Shown piece after piece: positions 1 to 5,244 of a stretch of DNA of 5,244 bases (positions within the stretch are counted from its first letter, which is position 1; the number at the start of each line of letters is the position of its first letter). Position numbers and translations under genes: made by a program. The notes under the pieces were generated by a model. That model was given only the letters and a program-made list of their open reading frames with translations. It was not told the origin of the DNA and did not search any database. Origin of the DNA: an uncultured Clostridia bacterium. Its GTDB lineage: Bacteria; Bacillota_A; Clostridia; Christensenellales; Aristaeellaceae. The stretch covers positions 1-5,244 of the forward strand of contig CAMVBO010000156.1 in the NCBI GenBank assembly GCA_947165745.1, written 5' to 3'.

Positions 1-225
1 CTGAAGATTTCCCGCATCATCAAGCGCCGCAGCGTCGCCAACGACGCCTGCTCCACCGGCCACGTCACCGTCAACGGCAAGGAGGCCAAGCCGGGGACGG
101 ACGTGCGGGTGGGGGACGTACTGGGCATCCGCTTCGGCGAGAAGTACAGCGAATATGAGATATTGTCCATCGCCGAACACGCGGCGAAGCAGGACGCGGC
201 GGATATGTACCGCGCAAAGGCATGA
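1..225 (+). CDS. rqcP: RqcP (YabO-type) S4-domain RNA-binding protein, 3' part
   Basis: Frame 1 reads through from the window edge for 74 codons to a TGA at 223-225. The product resembles the small S4-domain protein RqcP/YabO (Hsp15-like). In Bacillus this protein binds the obstructed 50S subunit with RqcH and tRNA and supports C-terminal alanine tailing of stalled nascent chains. The visible protein starts [10 protein letters not shown] (residues 1-10), the basic first helix of the S4 fold. [18 protein letters not shown] follows, the S4 beta-hairpin, then IRFGEK. The end, KQDAADMY, matches the family's usual C-terminus. By alignment from memory with B. subtilis RqcP (86 aa), only about six N-terminal residues (MRLDKx) are missing. 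Arg10 here corresponds to the functionally important Arg16. The stop overlaps the ispDF start as ATGA, so the two are probably co-translated. An Hsp15 label would also fit the fold, but the length and C-terminus favour RqcP. Confidence 0.88.
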   Translation: MKISRIIKRRSVANDACSTGHVTVNGKEAKPGTDVRVGDVLGIRFGEKYSEYEILSIAEHAAKQDAADMYRAKA

Positions 226-1379
226 GTAATTGGGCGGTGATCGTGGCCGCCGGGCGCGGCGAGCGGGCGGGCTTGGGCATGAACAAGGCGTTCTGGCCCA
301 TCAACGGACGCTCAGTGCTCGGTCGCTGTCTGGATGCCTTTGAAGCTTGCAGCCGGTTTGAGGGTGCCGTGGTGGTCCTGTCCGAAAGCGACGGGGCTGC
401 CTGGGCCGAACTCACGGCCCGGGAAGGCCCCTTCCCACTGGTGAAGGGCGTCGCAATGGGCGGCGCAACCCGACGCGACTCTGTATACAGCGGGCTTCTG
501 GCGCTGCCGGAGGATTGCGAAGTCGTCGCCATCCACGACGCCGCGCGGCCTTTTGTGACAGAGGACGTGATCGACGCCACGCTGGATTCCGCCCGCGAGT
601 GGGGCAGTGGCGTCATCTGCACGCCGGTGGTGGATACCGTCAAGCAGATCACTCCGGATGGCGTGGTGACCTCGCTGGATCGAAGCGCGCTTCGGGCGGT
701 GCAGACGCCCCAGTCCTTCGCTTATAGAAAGATCCTGGTAGCCCACGAGCGGGCGCAGTCCGAAAACCTGCCCGTCACCGACGACGCCATGCTATTTGAA
801 CACTACTACGGAAACGTGCGCCTTGTGCGCGCGCCCGGAGCGGAGGCGAACCGGAAGTTGACCACTAAGGCGGATTTTGACGCGCTGAATAAGCCAACCC
901 TGCCGGATGTGCGCGTGGGCCAGGGGTATGACGTGCATCGCCTGGTGGAGGGGCGCAAGCTGATCCTCTGCGGAGTGGAAATTCCATGGGAAAGGGGTCT
1001 GGATGGCCACTCCGACGCGGACGTGGCCGTGCACGCGCTGATGGACGCGCTGCTGGGGGCGCTGGGCGAGGGCGACATCGGCCGACATTTCCCGGACACC
1101 GACCCGGCGTACAAGGATGCGGACTCCATTAAGCTGCTTGACGTGGTCGTGGACAAGGTGCGCGCCGCCGGTTATCGCGTGGGAAACTGCGACGTGACCA
1201 TCGTGGCCCAGAGGCCAAAGCTGTCGGGCTATATGAACGAAATGAAGGCGAACATCGCCGCTTGCCTCGGCGTGGACCCATCCCGGGTGAACGTGAAGGC
1301 TACCACCACCGAAAAGCTGGGCTTTGAGGGGGAGGGGCTGGGCATTTCCACCCAGGCCGTGGCGCTGATATACAAATAG
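222..1379 (+). CDS. ispDF: Bifunctional IspD/IspF (MEP cytidylyltransferase / MECDP synthase) fusion
   Basis: This 385-aa protein joins two cytosolic enzymes of the MEP isoprenoid pathway. The N-terminal IspD (about 1-225) transfers CMP from CTP to 2-C-methyl-D-erythritol 4-phosphate. It shows the nucleotide-binding loop AAGRGER (9-15) with Lys22, GGATRRDSV (80-88), HDAARPF (105-111), DTVK (138-141), QTPQSF (161-166), TDDA (186-189) and NRKLTT (210-215). The C-terminal IspF (about 229-385) cyclises CDP-ME 2-phosphate to MEcPP with loss of CMP. It shows the metal ligands Asp237 and His239 in GYDVH and His271 in the [14 protein letters not shown] segment. It also has His263-Ser in GHSDAD, Asp285 in [12 protein letters not shown], and TTTEKLGF (361-368) with Glu364. 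All expected catalytic residues seem present in both halves, and the linker is only a few residues, so this is a true fusion and not a misread stop. The start ATG overlaps the rqcP stop (ATGA). mtn follows after 15 bases in the same transcription unit. IspD and IspF are usually separate genes in Firmicutes. Confidence 0.95.
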   Translation: MSNWAVIVAAGRGERAGLGMNKAFWPINGRSVLGRCLDAFEACSRFEGAVVVLSESDGAAWAELTAREGPFPLVKGVAMGGATRRDSVYSGLLALPEDCEVVAIHDAARPFVTEDVIDATLDSAREWGSGVICTPVVDTVKQITPDGVVTSLDRSALRAVQTPQSFAYRKILVAHERAQSENLPVTDDAMLFEHYYGNVRLVRAPGAEANRKLTTKADFDALNKPTLPDVRVGQGYDVHRLVEGRKLILCGVEIPWERGLDGHSDADVAVHALMDALLGALGEGDIGRHFPDTDPAYKDADSIKLLDVVVDKVRAAGYRVGNCDVTIVAQRPKLSGYMNEMKANIAACLGVDPSRVNVKATTTEKLGFEGEGLGISTQAVALIYK

Positions 1380-1383
1380 AAAC

Positions 1384-1388
1384 AGGAG
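1384..1388 (+). promoter_or_regulatory. Ribosome binding site of mtn
   Basis: AGGAG lies six bases before the ATG at 1395 and within the 15-base gap after the ispDF stop. It decides the mtn start. Another ATG at 1390-1392 is in a different frame and only one base from the AGGAG, so it is unlikely to be used. No promoter fits in the gap, so mtn is read from the upstream unit. Confidence 0.75.
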
Positions 1389-1394
1389 TATGTT

Positions 1395-2081
1395 ATGATT
1401 GGGATTATCTGTGCGTTGGACATCGAGGCTGAAAAGCTGAAGGCCAACATCGAAAACCCTGTCTCCGAAAGGATCGGTCGGCTGGCGTTCGTCAGCGGCA
1501 GGCTCAGGGGGCAGGACGTGGTGATCGGCATGGCCGGCGTGGGCAAGGTGAACGCCGCCATGTGCGCCCAGACCATGATCCTCAAATACGCGCCGGAGCT
1601 GATCATCAATTCCGGCGTGGCCGGGAGCCTTTCAAAGCGGCTGGACATCGGAGACATCGCCGTAGGCACCGGCGTGGTGGAGCACGACTTCGACACCACC
1701 GCCGTGGGCGATCCGCCCGCGTTCTTCAATGAGACGAGCGGCGAGCCCTTTCCCTGCGATCCCGACGCGGCTGCCGCCATCCTCCGCGCCTGCGAGGCGG
1801 AGGGCGTGCGCGCCGTACCCGCGAAGCTGGCCTCCGGCGACCAGTTCATCTCCGACGCCGACACCAAGGCGCGGTTGGTGCAGATGTTCGAGGCGGAAGC
1901 CTGCGAGATGGAGGCCGGGGCCATCGCCCACGTGTGCTTCTCCAATGGCGTGAAGTGCGCCGTGATCCGGGCCATCTCCGACAGCACCGACGGCGAGCAT
2001 CAGGTGGAGTTCTACAAATTCCTGCCCGTGGCGGCGGACAACTCCGCCAGGGTGCTGATGCGATACCTGGAAGACAGGTAA
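1395..2081 (+). CDS. mtn: 5'-methylthioadenosine/S-adenosylhomocysteine nucleosidase
   Basis: This 228-aa cytosolic hydrolase belongs to the PNP/UDP phosphorylase superfamily (MTAN branch). It cleaves adenine from methylthioadenosine, S-adenosylhomocysteine and usually 5'-deoxyadenosine. That removes inhibitory by-products of SAM use and starts methionine salvage or the LuxS route. The order of motifs follows E. coli MTAN. The start MIGIICALDIEAEKL has Glu11, equivalent to catalytic Glu12. GMAGVGKVNAA (45-55) is the glycine-rich loop. IINSGVAGSL (70-79) and VVEHDFDTTAVG (94-105) follow. SGDQFI (147-152) precedes EMEAGAIAHVC (171-181), whose Glu173 contacts the ribose. RAISDSTD (192-199) contains Asp196, equivalent to catalytic Asp197. 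The length (about 230) is normal, so the gene looks complete. It is the last gene before a strong terminator and probably shares a transcript with rqcP-ispDF. I see no functional link to ispDF beyond general metabolism. mtnN and pfs are alternative symbols. Confidence 0.94.
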   Translation: MIGIICALDIEAEKLKANIENPVSERIGRLAFVSGRLRGQDVVIGMAGVGKVNAAMCAQTMILKYAPELIINSGVAGSLSKRLDIGDIAVGTGVVEHDFDTTAVGDPPAFFNETSGEPFPCDPDAAAAILRACEAEGVRAVPAKLASGDQFISDADTKARLVQMFEAEACEMEAGAIAHVCFSNGVKCAVIRAISDSTDGEHQVEFYKFLPVAADNSARVLMRYLEDR

Positions 2082-2097
2082 TAAATACATACAACGC

Positions 2098-2124
2098 AAA
2101 AGCAGCGCGCGGCGCTGCTTTTTT
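2098..2124 (+). terminator. Rho-independent terminator after mtn
   Basis: A perfect 11-base inverted repeat, AAAAGCAGCGC (2098-2108) and GCGCTGCTTTT (2112-2122), encloses a GCG loop. The GC-rich core is followed by six T residues (2119-2124). It sits 16 bases after the mtn stop and 16 bases before the -35 of the next promoter, so it separates the rqcP-ispDF-mtn unit from the ctsR operon. The upstream A run is only four bases, so any reverse-direction activity should be weak. Confidence 0.93.
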
Positions 2125-2140
2125 GCCACAAAATTACCTC

Positions 2141-2169
2141 TTGCAATTTCGGCTTCCATGCGCTATAAT
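2141..2169 (+). promoter_or_regulatory. Sigma-A-type promoter of the ctsR-mcsA-mcsB-clpC operon
   Basis: TTGCAA (2141-2146, matching four of six -35 consensus bases) is separated by exactly 17 bases from a perfect TATAAT (2164-2169). Transcription should start about seven bases later, near 2176. That leaves a leader of roughly 24 bases before the ctsR ATG. The region is also locally AT-richer than the surrounding genes. The start falls inside the CtsR box, which explains stress-controlled expression. I found no SigB-like or CIRCE element beside it. Confidence 0.85.
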
Positions 2170-2186
2170 AGTCAAAGATGGTCAAT
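2170..2186 (+). promoter_or_regulatory. CtsR operator (CtsR box)
   Basis: AGTCAAA (2170-2176), a three-base spacer GAT, and GGTCAAT (2180-2186) form the heptamer direct repeat that CtsR recognises. The family consensus, from memory, is RGTCAAA-NAN-RGTCAAA. Only the last base of the second heptamer differs. The box abuts the -10 and covers the predicted transcription start, so bound CtsR would block RNA polymerase. The spacer GAT has the A in the middle position as expected. Confidence 0.92.
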
Positions 2187-2188
2187 AG

Positions 2189-2196
2189 AAGGTGAT
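2189..2196 (+). promoter_or_regulatory. Ribosome binding site that sets the ctsR start
   Basis: AAGGTGAT pairs with the 16S 3' end in its GGTGAT portion and ends three bases before the ATG at 2200. It supports that start over an in-frame ATG at 2158. The 2158 codon lies upstream of the -10 hexamer and would not be on the mRNA. Confidence 0.7.
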
Positions 2197-2199
2197 TGT

Positions 2200-2682
2200 A
2201 TGGCTCAGTTAAGCGACAGCATCGAGCATTTCATCAAGGATCTGATGACCGAGGATGCCCATGTGGAGCTGCGGCGCAACGAATTGGCCCAGCACTTCGG
2301 CTGCGCGCCCTCCCAGATCAACTATGTGCTGGCCACGCGGTTTTCCGTGGATCACGGCTATATCATCGAGTCCCGGCGCGGGGGCGGCGGCTATGTGCGG
2401 ATCGTGCGCATGCAGACCCGGGGCGAGCCCAACTTCCTGGACATGCTTTTGAACCGCGTGGGCAATTCCGTGGACGAGGAGACCGCCGTTGCCATCATTT
2501 CTAACCTGCGGGAGCGGAATATGGTCACGGACAGCGAGGCGGCGCTGATGCGCTCCGCCGTGTCCAGGAACGCCCTGGCCCTGCCTATCAGCGCCAAGGA
2601 CGTGCTGCGGGCGGCGGTGTTCAGGAACATGCTGGTGCAGGTATTCAAAAATCTGGAGGAGGGAAAGCGCCATGATGTGTGA
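2200..2682 (+). CDS. ctsR: Transcriptional repressor CtsR
   Basis: This 160-aa repressor controls class III heat-shock genes (the clpC operon, clpP, clpE in relatives) and senses heat and damaged protein. The N-terminal winged helix-turn-helix (about 1-70) reads LSDSIEHFIKDLM, then NELAQHFGCAPSQINYVLATRF (28-49) as the helix-turn-helix. The glycine-rich wing RRGGGGYVRI (59-68) follows, the tip that acts as thermosensor and inserts in the minor groove. Arg60 aligns with the wing arginine (Arg62 in Geobacillus) that McsB phosphorylates. The C-terminal half (about 75-160) is the helical dimerisation and McsB/ClpC-interaction domain, including SNLRERNMVTDSEAALM. Length is normal for the family (about 150-155). 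I chose ATG 2200 because the longer in-frame start at 2158 precedes the promoter -10. The operator just upstream implies autoregulation. The 3' end overlaps mcsA by 11 bases, so translation is probably coupled. Confidence 0.96.
   Translation: MAQLSDSIEHFIKDLMTEDAHVELRRNELAQHFGCAPSQINYVLATRFSVDHGYIIESRRGGGGYVRIVRMQTRGEPNFLDMLLNRVGNSVDEETAVAIISNLRERNMVTDSEAALMRSAVSRNALALPISAKDVLRAAVFRNMLVQVFKNLEEGKRHDV
2655..2663 (+). promoter_or_regulatory. Ribosome binding site of mcsA, inside ctsR
   Basis: GGAGGAGGG lies within the last codons of ctsR, eight bases before ATG 2672 and eleven before a second in-frame ATG at 2675. The spacing favours 2672. So does the resulting MMC start, which lines up with MIC at the N-terminus of Bacillus McsA. 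Confidence 0.7.
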
Positions 2683-3265
2683 GGATTGCGGCATCCGCCC
2701 CGCGAAGTTCCACCTGATGACGATCATCAACGGCGACCGCGTGGAGCGCAACCTGTGCCCGGCCTGCATGGCCAGGCACCAGAAGCAGTTGCCGGGGCTT
2801 GACTTTTCAAACTTGGCCGGCATATTGAACAGTATACTGGAAAACAAGACAAGCGGCGCGGAACAGGAGCGCCGGGATACGGAGTACGACGACCTGGTGT
2901 GCGAGCAGTGCGGCATGACCTACGGGGAATTCCAGAAGTGCGGCATGCTGGGCTGCGCGGCGTGCTATCAGGCCTTCAAGACGCCCATGACGGCGCTTTT
3001 GCAGCGGGTGCACGGCAACACCCAGCACGCCGGGCGCGTGCCTGGGGGCGCGCACAGCGGCACGTCCATCCGCATGAACATCGACCGGCTCAAGCAGAAG
3101 CTGCAAAAGGCCATCGCCGATGAGGAATACGAGCAGGCCGCCAAGCTGCGCGACACCATTCGCGCGCTGAACGCCCAGCTGGAGCGCAAGGAACAGGACA
3201 TCAAGGTGCGCCCGCCGGAGCGCATCCAGAGCGAAGACGGGGAGGGGAGTGAGGACGATGTATGA
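2672..3265 (+). CDS. mcsA: McsA, zinc-finger/UVR activator of protein arginine kinase McsB
   Basis: This 197-aa cytosolic partner of McsB stimulates its arginine kinase activity and helps deliver clients to ClpC. The first zinc site is C3xxC6 with C29xxC32. The second is C77xxC80 (CEQCGMTYGEF) with C95xxC98 (GCAACYQAF). The VHGNTQHAGRVP segment (113-124) is the conserved stretch before the last domain. The C-terminal UVR motif, RLKQKLQKAIADEEYEQAAKLRD (139-161), is a two-helix module also found in UvrB/UvrC and the ClpC middle domain. The tail (about 182-197) is short and acidic. Cys90 is an extra cysteine where Bacillus has isoleucine, so the second zinc site holds five nearby cysteines. The length is close to the Bacillus protein (about 185). 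The gene overlaps ctsR by 11 bases and mcsB by 8. It is sometimes annotated only as a UvrB/UvrC-motif protein, but this operon position makes McsA secure. Confidence 0.95.
   Translation: MMCEDCGIRPAKFHLMTIINGDRVERNLCPACMARHQKQLPGLDFSNLAGILNSILENKTSGAEQERRDTEYDDLVCEQCGMTYGEFQKCGMLGCAACYQAFKTPMTALLQRVHGNTQHAGRVPGGAHSGTSIRMNIDRLKQKLQKAIADEEYEQAAKLRDTIRALNAQLERKEQDIKVRPPERIQSEDGEGSEDDV
3246..3249 (+). promoter_or_regulatory. Ribosome binding site of mcsB, inside mcsA
   Basis: The purine-rich run before mcsB contains GGAG at 3246-3249, eight bases from ATG 3258, which is near-ideal spacing. An alternative GTG at 3249 would need GGAGG at 3241-3245, only three bases away. This favours ATG 3258 but does not exclude the GTG, which would add three residues. 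Confidence 0.5.
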
Positions 3266-4283
3266 GTATGTGCTCGCGCCGGATCAGGACGTGGTCATCT
3301 CCAGCCGCGTCCGGCTCTCCCGCAACTATGAGGACCTGCCCTTTTCCCCGAAGCTGACGCCGGAATACGCCGAAGAGGTCATCGAGCGCACCGCCGACGC
3401 GGTGTTCAAGACGGAAAACGGCGCGGCGTTTACGCTGCTGCGCATGAGCGAACTGGAGGAGGACGCCCGTTCGCGCCTGGTGGAGCACCACCTGATCAGC
3501 TACGACCTGCTGAAATTCGTGAACCGCTCGGCGGCCATGGTGTCGTCGGCGGGCACGGTGACGGTGATGCTGAACGAAGAGGACCACGTGCGCTTCCAGG
3601 GACTGCTTCCAGGGCTCCAGCTGGAGCGCTCGGCGGAGATGGCATTGAAGCTGGACGAGGCGTTGGAGCGGCACTATTCCTTCGCCTTCGATCACCAGTG
3701 GGGCTTTTTGACCGCGTGCCCGGCCAACACGGGCACGGGCATGCGCGCCAGTGTGATACTGCACCTGCCGGCCATCGCCGACGGCGGCCAGATGGGCGCG
3801 GTGATGCAGACCATCGCCAAGCTGGGTCTGACCATTCGCGGGCTCTATGGCGAGGGCAGCGAGGCCCAGGGCAATCTCTACCAGCTCTCCAACCAGGCCA
3901 CGCTGGGACGCAGCGAGGAGGACGTGATCCGCGCGCTCTCCGCCGCCACGGGCCAGATCGTGGAACACGAGCGCAACATGCGCGAAGGCGCGGAGAAGAA
4001 GGATATGCTGCAGCTGCAGGATAGGCTGATGCGCTCCTGGGGAGAATTGATGTATGCGCGGCTGATGAGCGCCAAGGAGTTCATGCGCCGCTATTCCGAC
4101 ATACGATACGCCGCCAGCATGGGCTATCTGCACGCGCCGCTGCCGGGGCTGGACAAGCTGATGATGGATGTGCAGCCCGGGTCCCTGGGCGTGCGCGCCG
4201 GGAAGCTGATCAGCCCGAGGGAGTCCGAGATATTGCGGGCGAAGCTGTTGCGGGAGGAATTGCAGGAGCTTGTGGCGGAATAA
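3258..4283 (+). CDS. mcsB: Protein arginine kinase McsB
   Basis: This 341-aa ATP:guanido phosphotransferase-family enzyme phosphorylates arginine side chains on CtsR and aggregated proteins, marking them for ClpC-ClpP. Visible motifs are SSRVRLSRN (15-23, nucleotide binding), NEEDHVR (106-112, substrate loop with the catalytic acidic residues), and LTACPANTGTGMRASV (151-166). Cys154 in the last is the signature active-site cysteine. RGLYGEG (194-200) and SNQATLGRSEEDV (211-223) follow. It lacks the extra N-terminal guanidino-substrate domain of creatine or arginine kinases, as McsB does. The extreme N-terminus is about ten residues shorter than in Bacillus (about 363 aa). At the C-terminus the phosphoarginine-pocket motif RDxxRA of Bacillus/Geobacillus aligns with SEILRA (323-328), so its first Arg and Asp are not conserved. 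The start could be ATG 3258 (chosen, better ribosome site) or GTG 3249. The gene overlaps mcsA by eight bases and precedes clpC by 62. Confidence 0.95.
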   Translation: MYEYVLAPDQDVVISSRVRLSRNYEDLPFSPKLTPEYAEEVIERTADAVFKTENGAAFTLLRMSELEEDARSRLVEHHLISYDLLKFVNRSAAMVSSAGTVTVMLNEEDHVRFQGLLPGLQLERSAEMALKLDEALERHYSFAFDHQWGFLTACPANTGTGMRASVILHLPAIADGGQMGAVMQTIAKLGLTIRGLYGEGSEAQGNLYQLSNQATLGRSEEDVIRALSAATGQIVEHERNMREGAEKKDMLQLQDRLMRSWGELMYARLMSAKEFMRRYSDIRYAASMGYLHAPLPGLDKLMMDVQPGSLGVRAGKLISPRESEILRAKLLREELQELVAE

Positions 4284-4334
4284 CCGCTGTTTCTGCTCCC
4301 TGCTCTCAGCTACCTAATCCCTAATTCCTGAAAC

Positions 4335-4340
4335 GGAGGT
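4335..4340 (+). promoter_or_regulatory. Ribosome binding site of clpC
   Basis: GGAGGT, within ACGGAGGTAA, lies five bases before ATG 4346 and is the strongest ribosome site in the window. It favours 4346 over a second in-frame ATG at 4355. The rest of the 62-base mcsB-clpC gap (4284-4345) is pyrimidine-rich. It shows no convincing promoter, CtsR box or hairpin, so clpC is probably read from the ctsR promoter. Confidence 0.8.
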
Positions 4341-4345
4341 AATCC

Positions 4346-5244
4346 ATGGCATATATGGCTAAATTCACTGAGCGGGGGCAGCGGGCGCTGCTGGCCGCTC
4401 AACAGGAAGCCGCCCAGCTGGGCCGCACCTATGTGGGCACAGAGCATCTGCTGCTGGGCGTGCTGACCGAGCCCGGCGGGGCCGTAGCGGTGCTGCAGGG
4501 CATCACCCTGGAGGCCGCCCGAAATGAAATCATCCAAATCCTGGGCCGCGGCGAGGAGAGCGTGCAGGGCAAGCAGATGGTCTTCACGCCCCGCACCAAG
4601 AAGGTGTTGGAGCAGAGCGTGCGCGAGGCCCGGGAGCTTAAGCAGAACTATGTCTCCACCGAGCACATCCTGCTGGCGCTGATGCGCGAGCGGGAGGGTG
4701 TGGCCGCACACGTGCTCATCAAGATGGGCATGGACCTTTCAAAGGCCCGGGACGAGCTGCTGCGCATCCTGACCGGCCAGGACGACGAGGCCGCGCCCCA
4801 GGACGGGCAGAGCGCTGACACGCCCACTCTCAACCAGTTTTCCCACGATCTGACGGCCCTCGCCAGGAGCGGCGAGCTGGACCCCGTGGTGGGGCGTGCA
4901 AACGAGATCGAGCGCATCGTGCAGATCCTGTCCCGTCGCAGGAAGAACAATCCGGTGCTGATCGGCGAACCCGGCGTGGGCAAGTCCGCCATCGTGGAGG
5001 GGCTCTCCCAACTGATCGTGGAGGGCAACATCCCGGAGATCCTGCGGGGCAAGCGGGTGGTGTCCCTGGACCTGGCCAGCATGCTGGCGGGGGCCAAGTA
5101 TCGCGGCGAATTTGAGGAGCGCCTCAAGAACGCCATGGCCGAGATCAAGAAGGCGGGCAACGTGATCCTGTTCATCGATGAGCTGCACACCATCTGCGGG
5201 GCTGGGGCCTCGGAGGGGGCCATCGACGCCGCCAACATCCTGAA
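4346..5244 (+). CDS. clpC: ATP-dependent Clp protease ATP-binding subunit ClpC, 5' part
   Basis: The first 299 residues of a Hsp100 AAA+ unfoldase are visible and the gene runs off the window (full length is usually about 810-820 aa). ClpC unfolds phosphoarginine-marked and adaptor-bound proteins and feeds them to ClpP. The N-terminal double Clp-N repeat (about 4-145) has FTERGQRALLAAQQEA, then GTEHLLLG (31-38), and the matching STEHILLA (104-111). Glu33 and Glu106 correspond to the two phosphoarginine-binding glutamates of Bacillus ClpC. A short polar linker (about 144-160) leads to the first ATPase domain. It opens with DPVVGRANEIERI, then Walker A GEPGVGKS (207-214), the pore-loop KYRGEFEERL (251-260, Tyr252) and Walker B VILFIDEL (273-280, Asp278-Glu279), followed by HTICGAG. 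The McsA-like middle domain, second ATPase domain and ClpP loop lie beyond the edge. That leaves ClpC versus ClpE or ClpB to be judged from the N-domain and operon, and both say ClpC. ATG 4355 is a less likely start. Confidence 0.95.
   Translation, partial: MAYMAKFTERGQRALLAAQQEAAQLGRTYVGTEHLLLGVLTEPGGAVAVLQGITLEAARNEIIQILGRGEESVQGKQMVFTPRTKKVLEQSVREARELKQNYVSTEHILLALMREREGVAAHVLIKMGMDLSKARDELLRILTGQDDEAAPQDGQSADTPTLNQFSHDLTALARSGELDPVVGRANEIERIVQILSRRRKNNPVLIGEPGVGKSAIVEGLSQLIVEGNIPEILRGKRVVSLDLASMLAGAKYRGEFEERLKNAMAEIKKAGNVILFIDELHTICGAGASEGAIDAANIL

Noticed and set aside
875..881. TTTTGAC, a CtsR-like half-site inside ispDF
   Set aside because: It is an isolated partial heptamer within a conserved coding segment, without a partner repeat.
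1229..1987. A 252-codon open frame on the minus strand opposite ispDF/mtn
   Set aside because: It has low-complexity Ser/Ala/Pro/Thr composition, lies opposite two well-supported genes, and I recognise no family motif in it. It is a shadow frame.
2158..2199. A longer start for ctsR at ATG 2158
   Set aside because: The codon lies upstream of the TATAAT at 2164-2169, so it would not be transcribed from this promoter. The added residues do not resemble CtsR, and ATG 2200 has a ribosome binding site.
2209..2916. A 235-codon open frame on the minus strand opposite ctsR/mcsA
   Set aside because: The composition is that of an antisense shadow, it crosses two confidently identified genes, and no motif supports it.
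3707..3713. TTTGACC (reverse complement GGTCAAA), a single CtsR half-site inside mcsB
   Set aside because: No second heptamer sits at the required three-base spacing and there is no promoter nearby, so it is a chance match in coding sequence.
3201..4133. A 310-codon open frame on the minus strand opposite mcsA/mcsB
   Set aside because: Its translation is rich in His, Arg, Ala and Gln with no recognisable motif, and it lies opposite a clearly functional mcsB. Long antisense frames are expected in GC-rich coding DNA.
4284..4345. Possible internal promoter or attenuator between mcsB and clpC
   Set aside because: I found only a pyrimidine-rich stretch and a short CCTAAT/CCCTAATT repetition. There is no good -35/-10 pair, no CtsR box and no stable hairpin with a T run.

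Overview
The window is a compact, GC-rich (about 60% by eye), fully plus-strand stretch of chromosome from a member of the Bacillota. It is probably a high-GC Clostridia-type lineage. The main evidence is the intact order ctsR-mcsA-mcsB-clpC, the class III heat-shock operon characteristic of Firmicutes, preceded by a sigma-A-like promoter and a CtsR box. An RqcP-type S4 protein and the MEP isoprenoid pathway fit the same assignment. The species cannot be named from this sequence.

Layout. Positions 1-2081 hold the end of one transcription unit. It contains the 3' part of rqcP (S4-domain ribosome quality control factor), then ispDF (a fused, bifunctional MEP-pathway enzyme) whose start codon overlaps the rqcP stop as ATGA, then mtn (MTA/SAH nucleosidase) 15 bases further on. 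A clear rho-independent terminator at 2098-2124 closes this unit.

Positions 2141-2186 hold a promoter with a 17-base spacer (TTGCAA / TATAAT) and, immediately after the -10, a CtsR operator (AGTCAAA-GAT-GGTCAAT) that should cover the transcription start. The second operon follows: ctsR (repressor), mcsA (zinc-finger adaptor/activator), mcsB (protein arginine kinase) and the 5' part of clpC (AAA+ unfoldase, cut by the window end). The first three genes overlap and are probably translationally coupled. clpC follows after 62 bases with its own strong ribosome binding site.

How it works. By family knowledge, CtsR represses its own operon until stress. McsB, activated by McsA, phosphorylates arginines on CtsR and damaged proteins, and ClpC with ClpP degrades the marked proteins through phosphoarginine sites in its N-terminal domain. 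The visible residues support this circuit: the glycine-rich CtsR wing, the McsA zinc cysteines and UVR motif, the McsB active-site motifs, and both TEH glutamates in the ClpC N-domain. The upstream unit is housekeeping: rescue of stalled ribosomes, isoprenoid precursors, and recycling of S-adenosylmethionine by-products.

I see no mobile element, CRISPR array, tRNA/rRNA or evidence of a new system. The points most worth a second look are the ispDF fusion and its position, the altered phosphoarginine-pocket motif at the McsB C-terminus, and the CtsR box placed on the transcription start.
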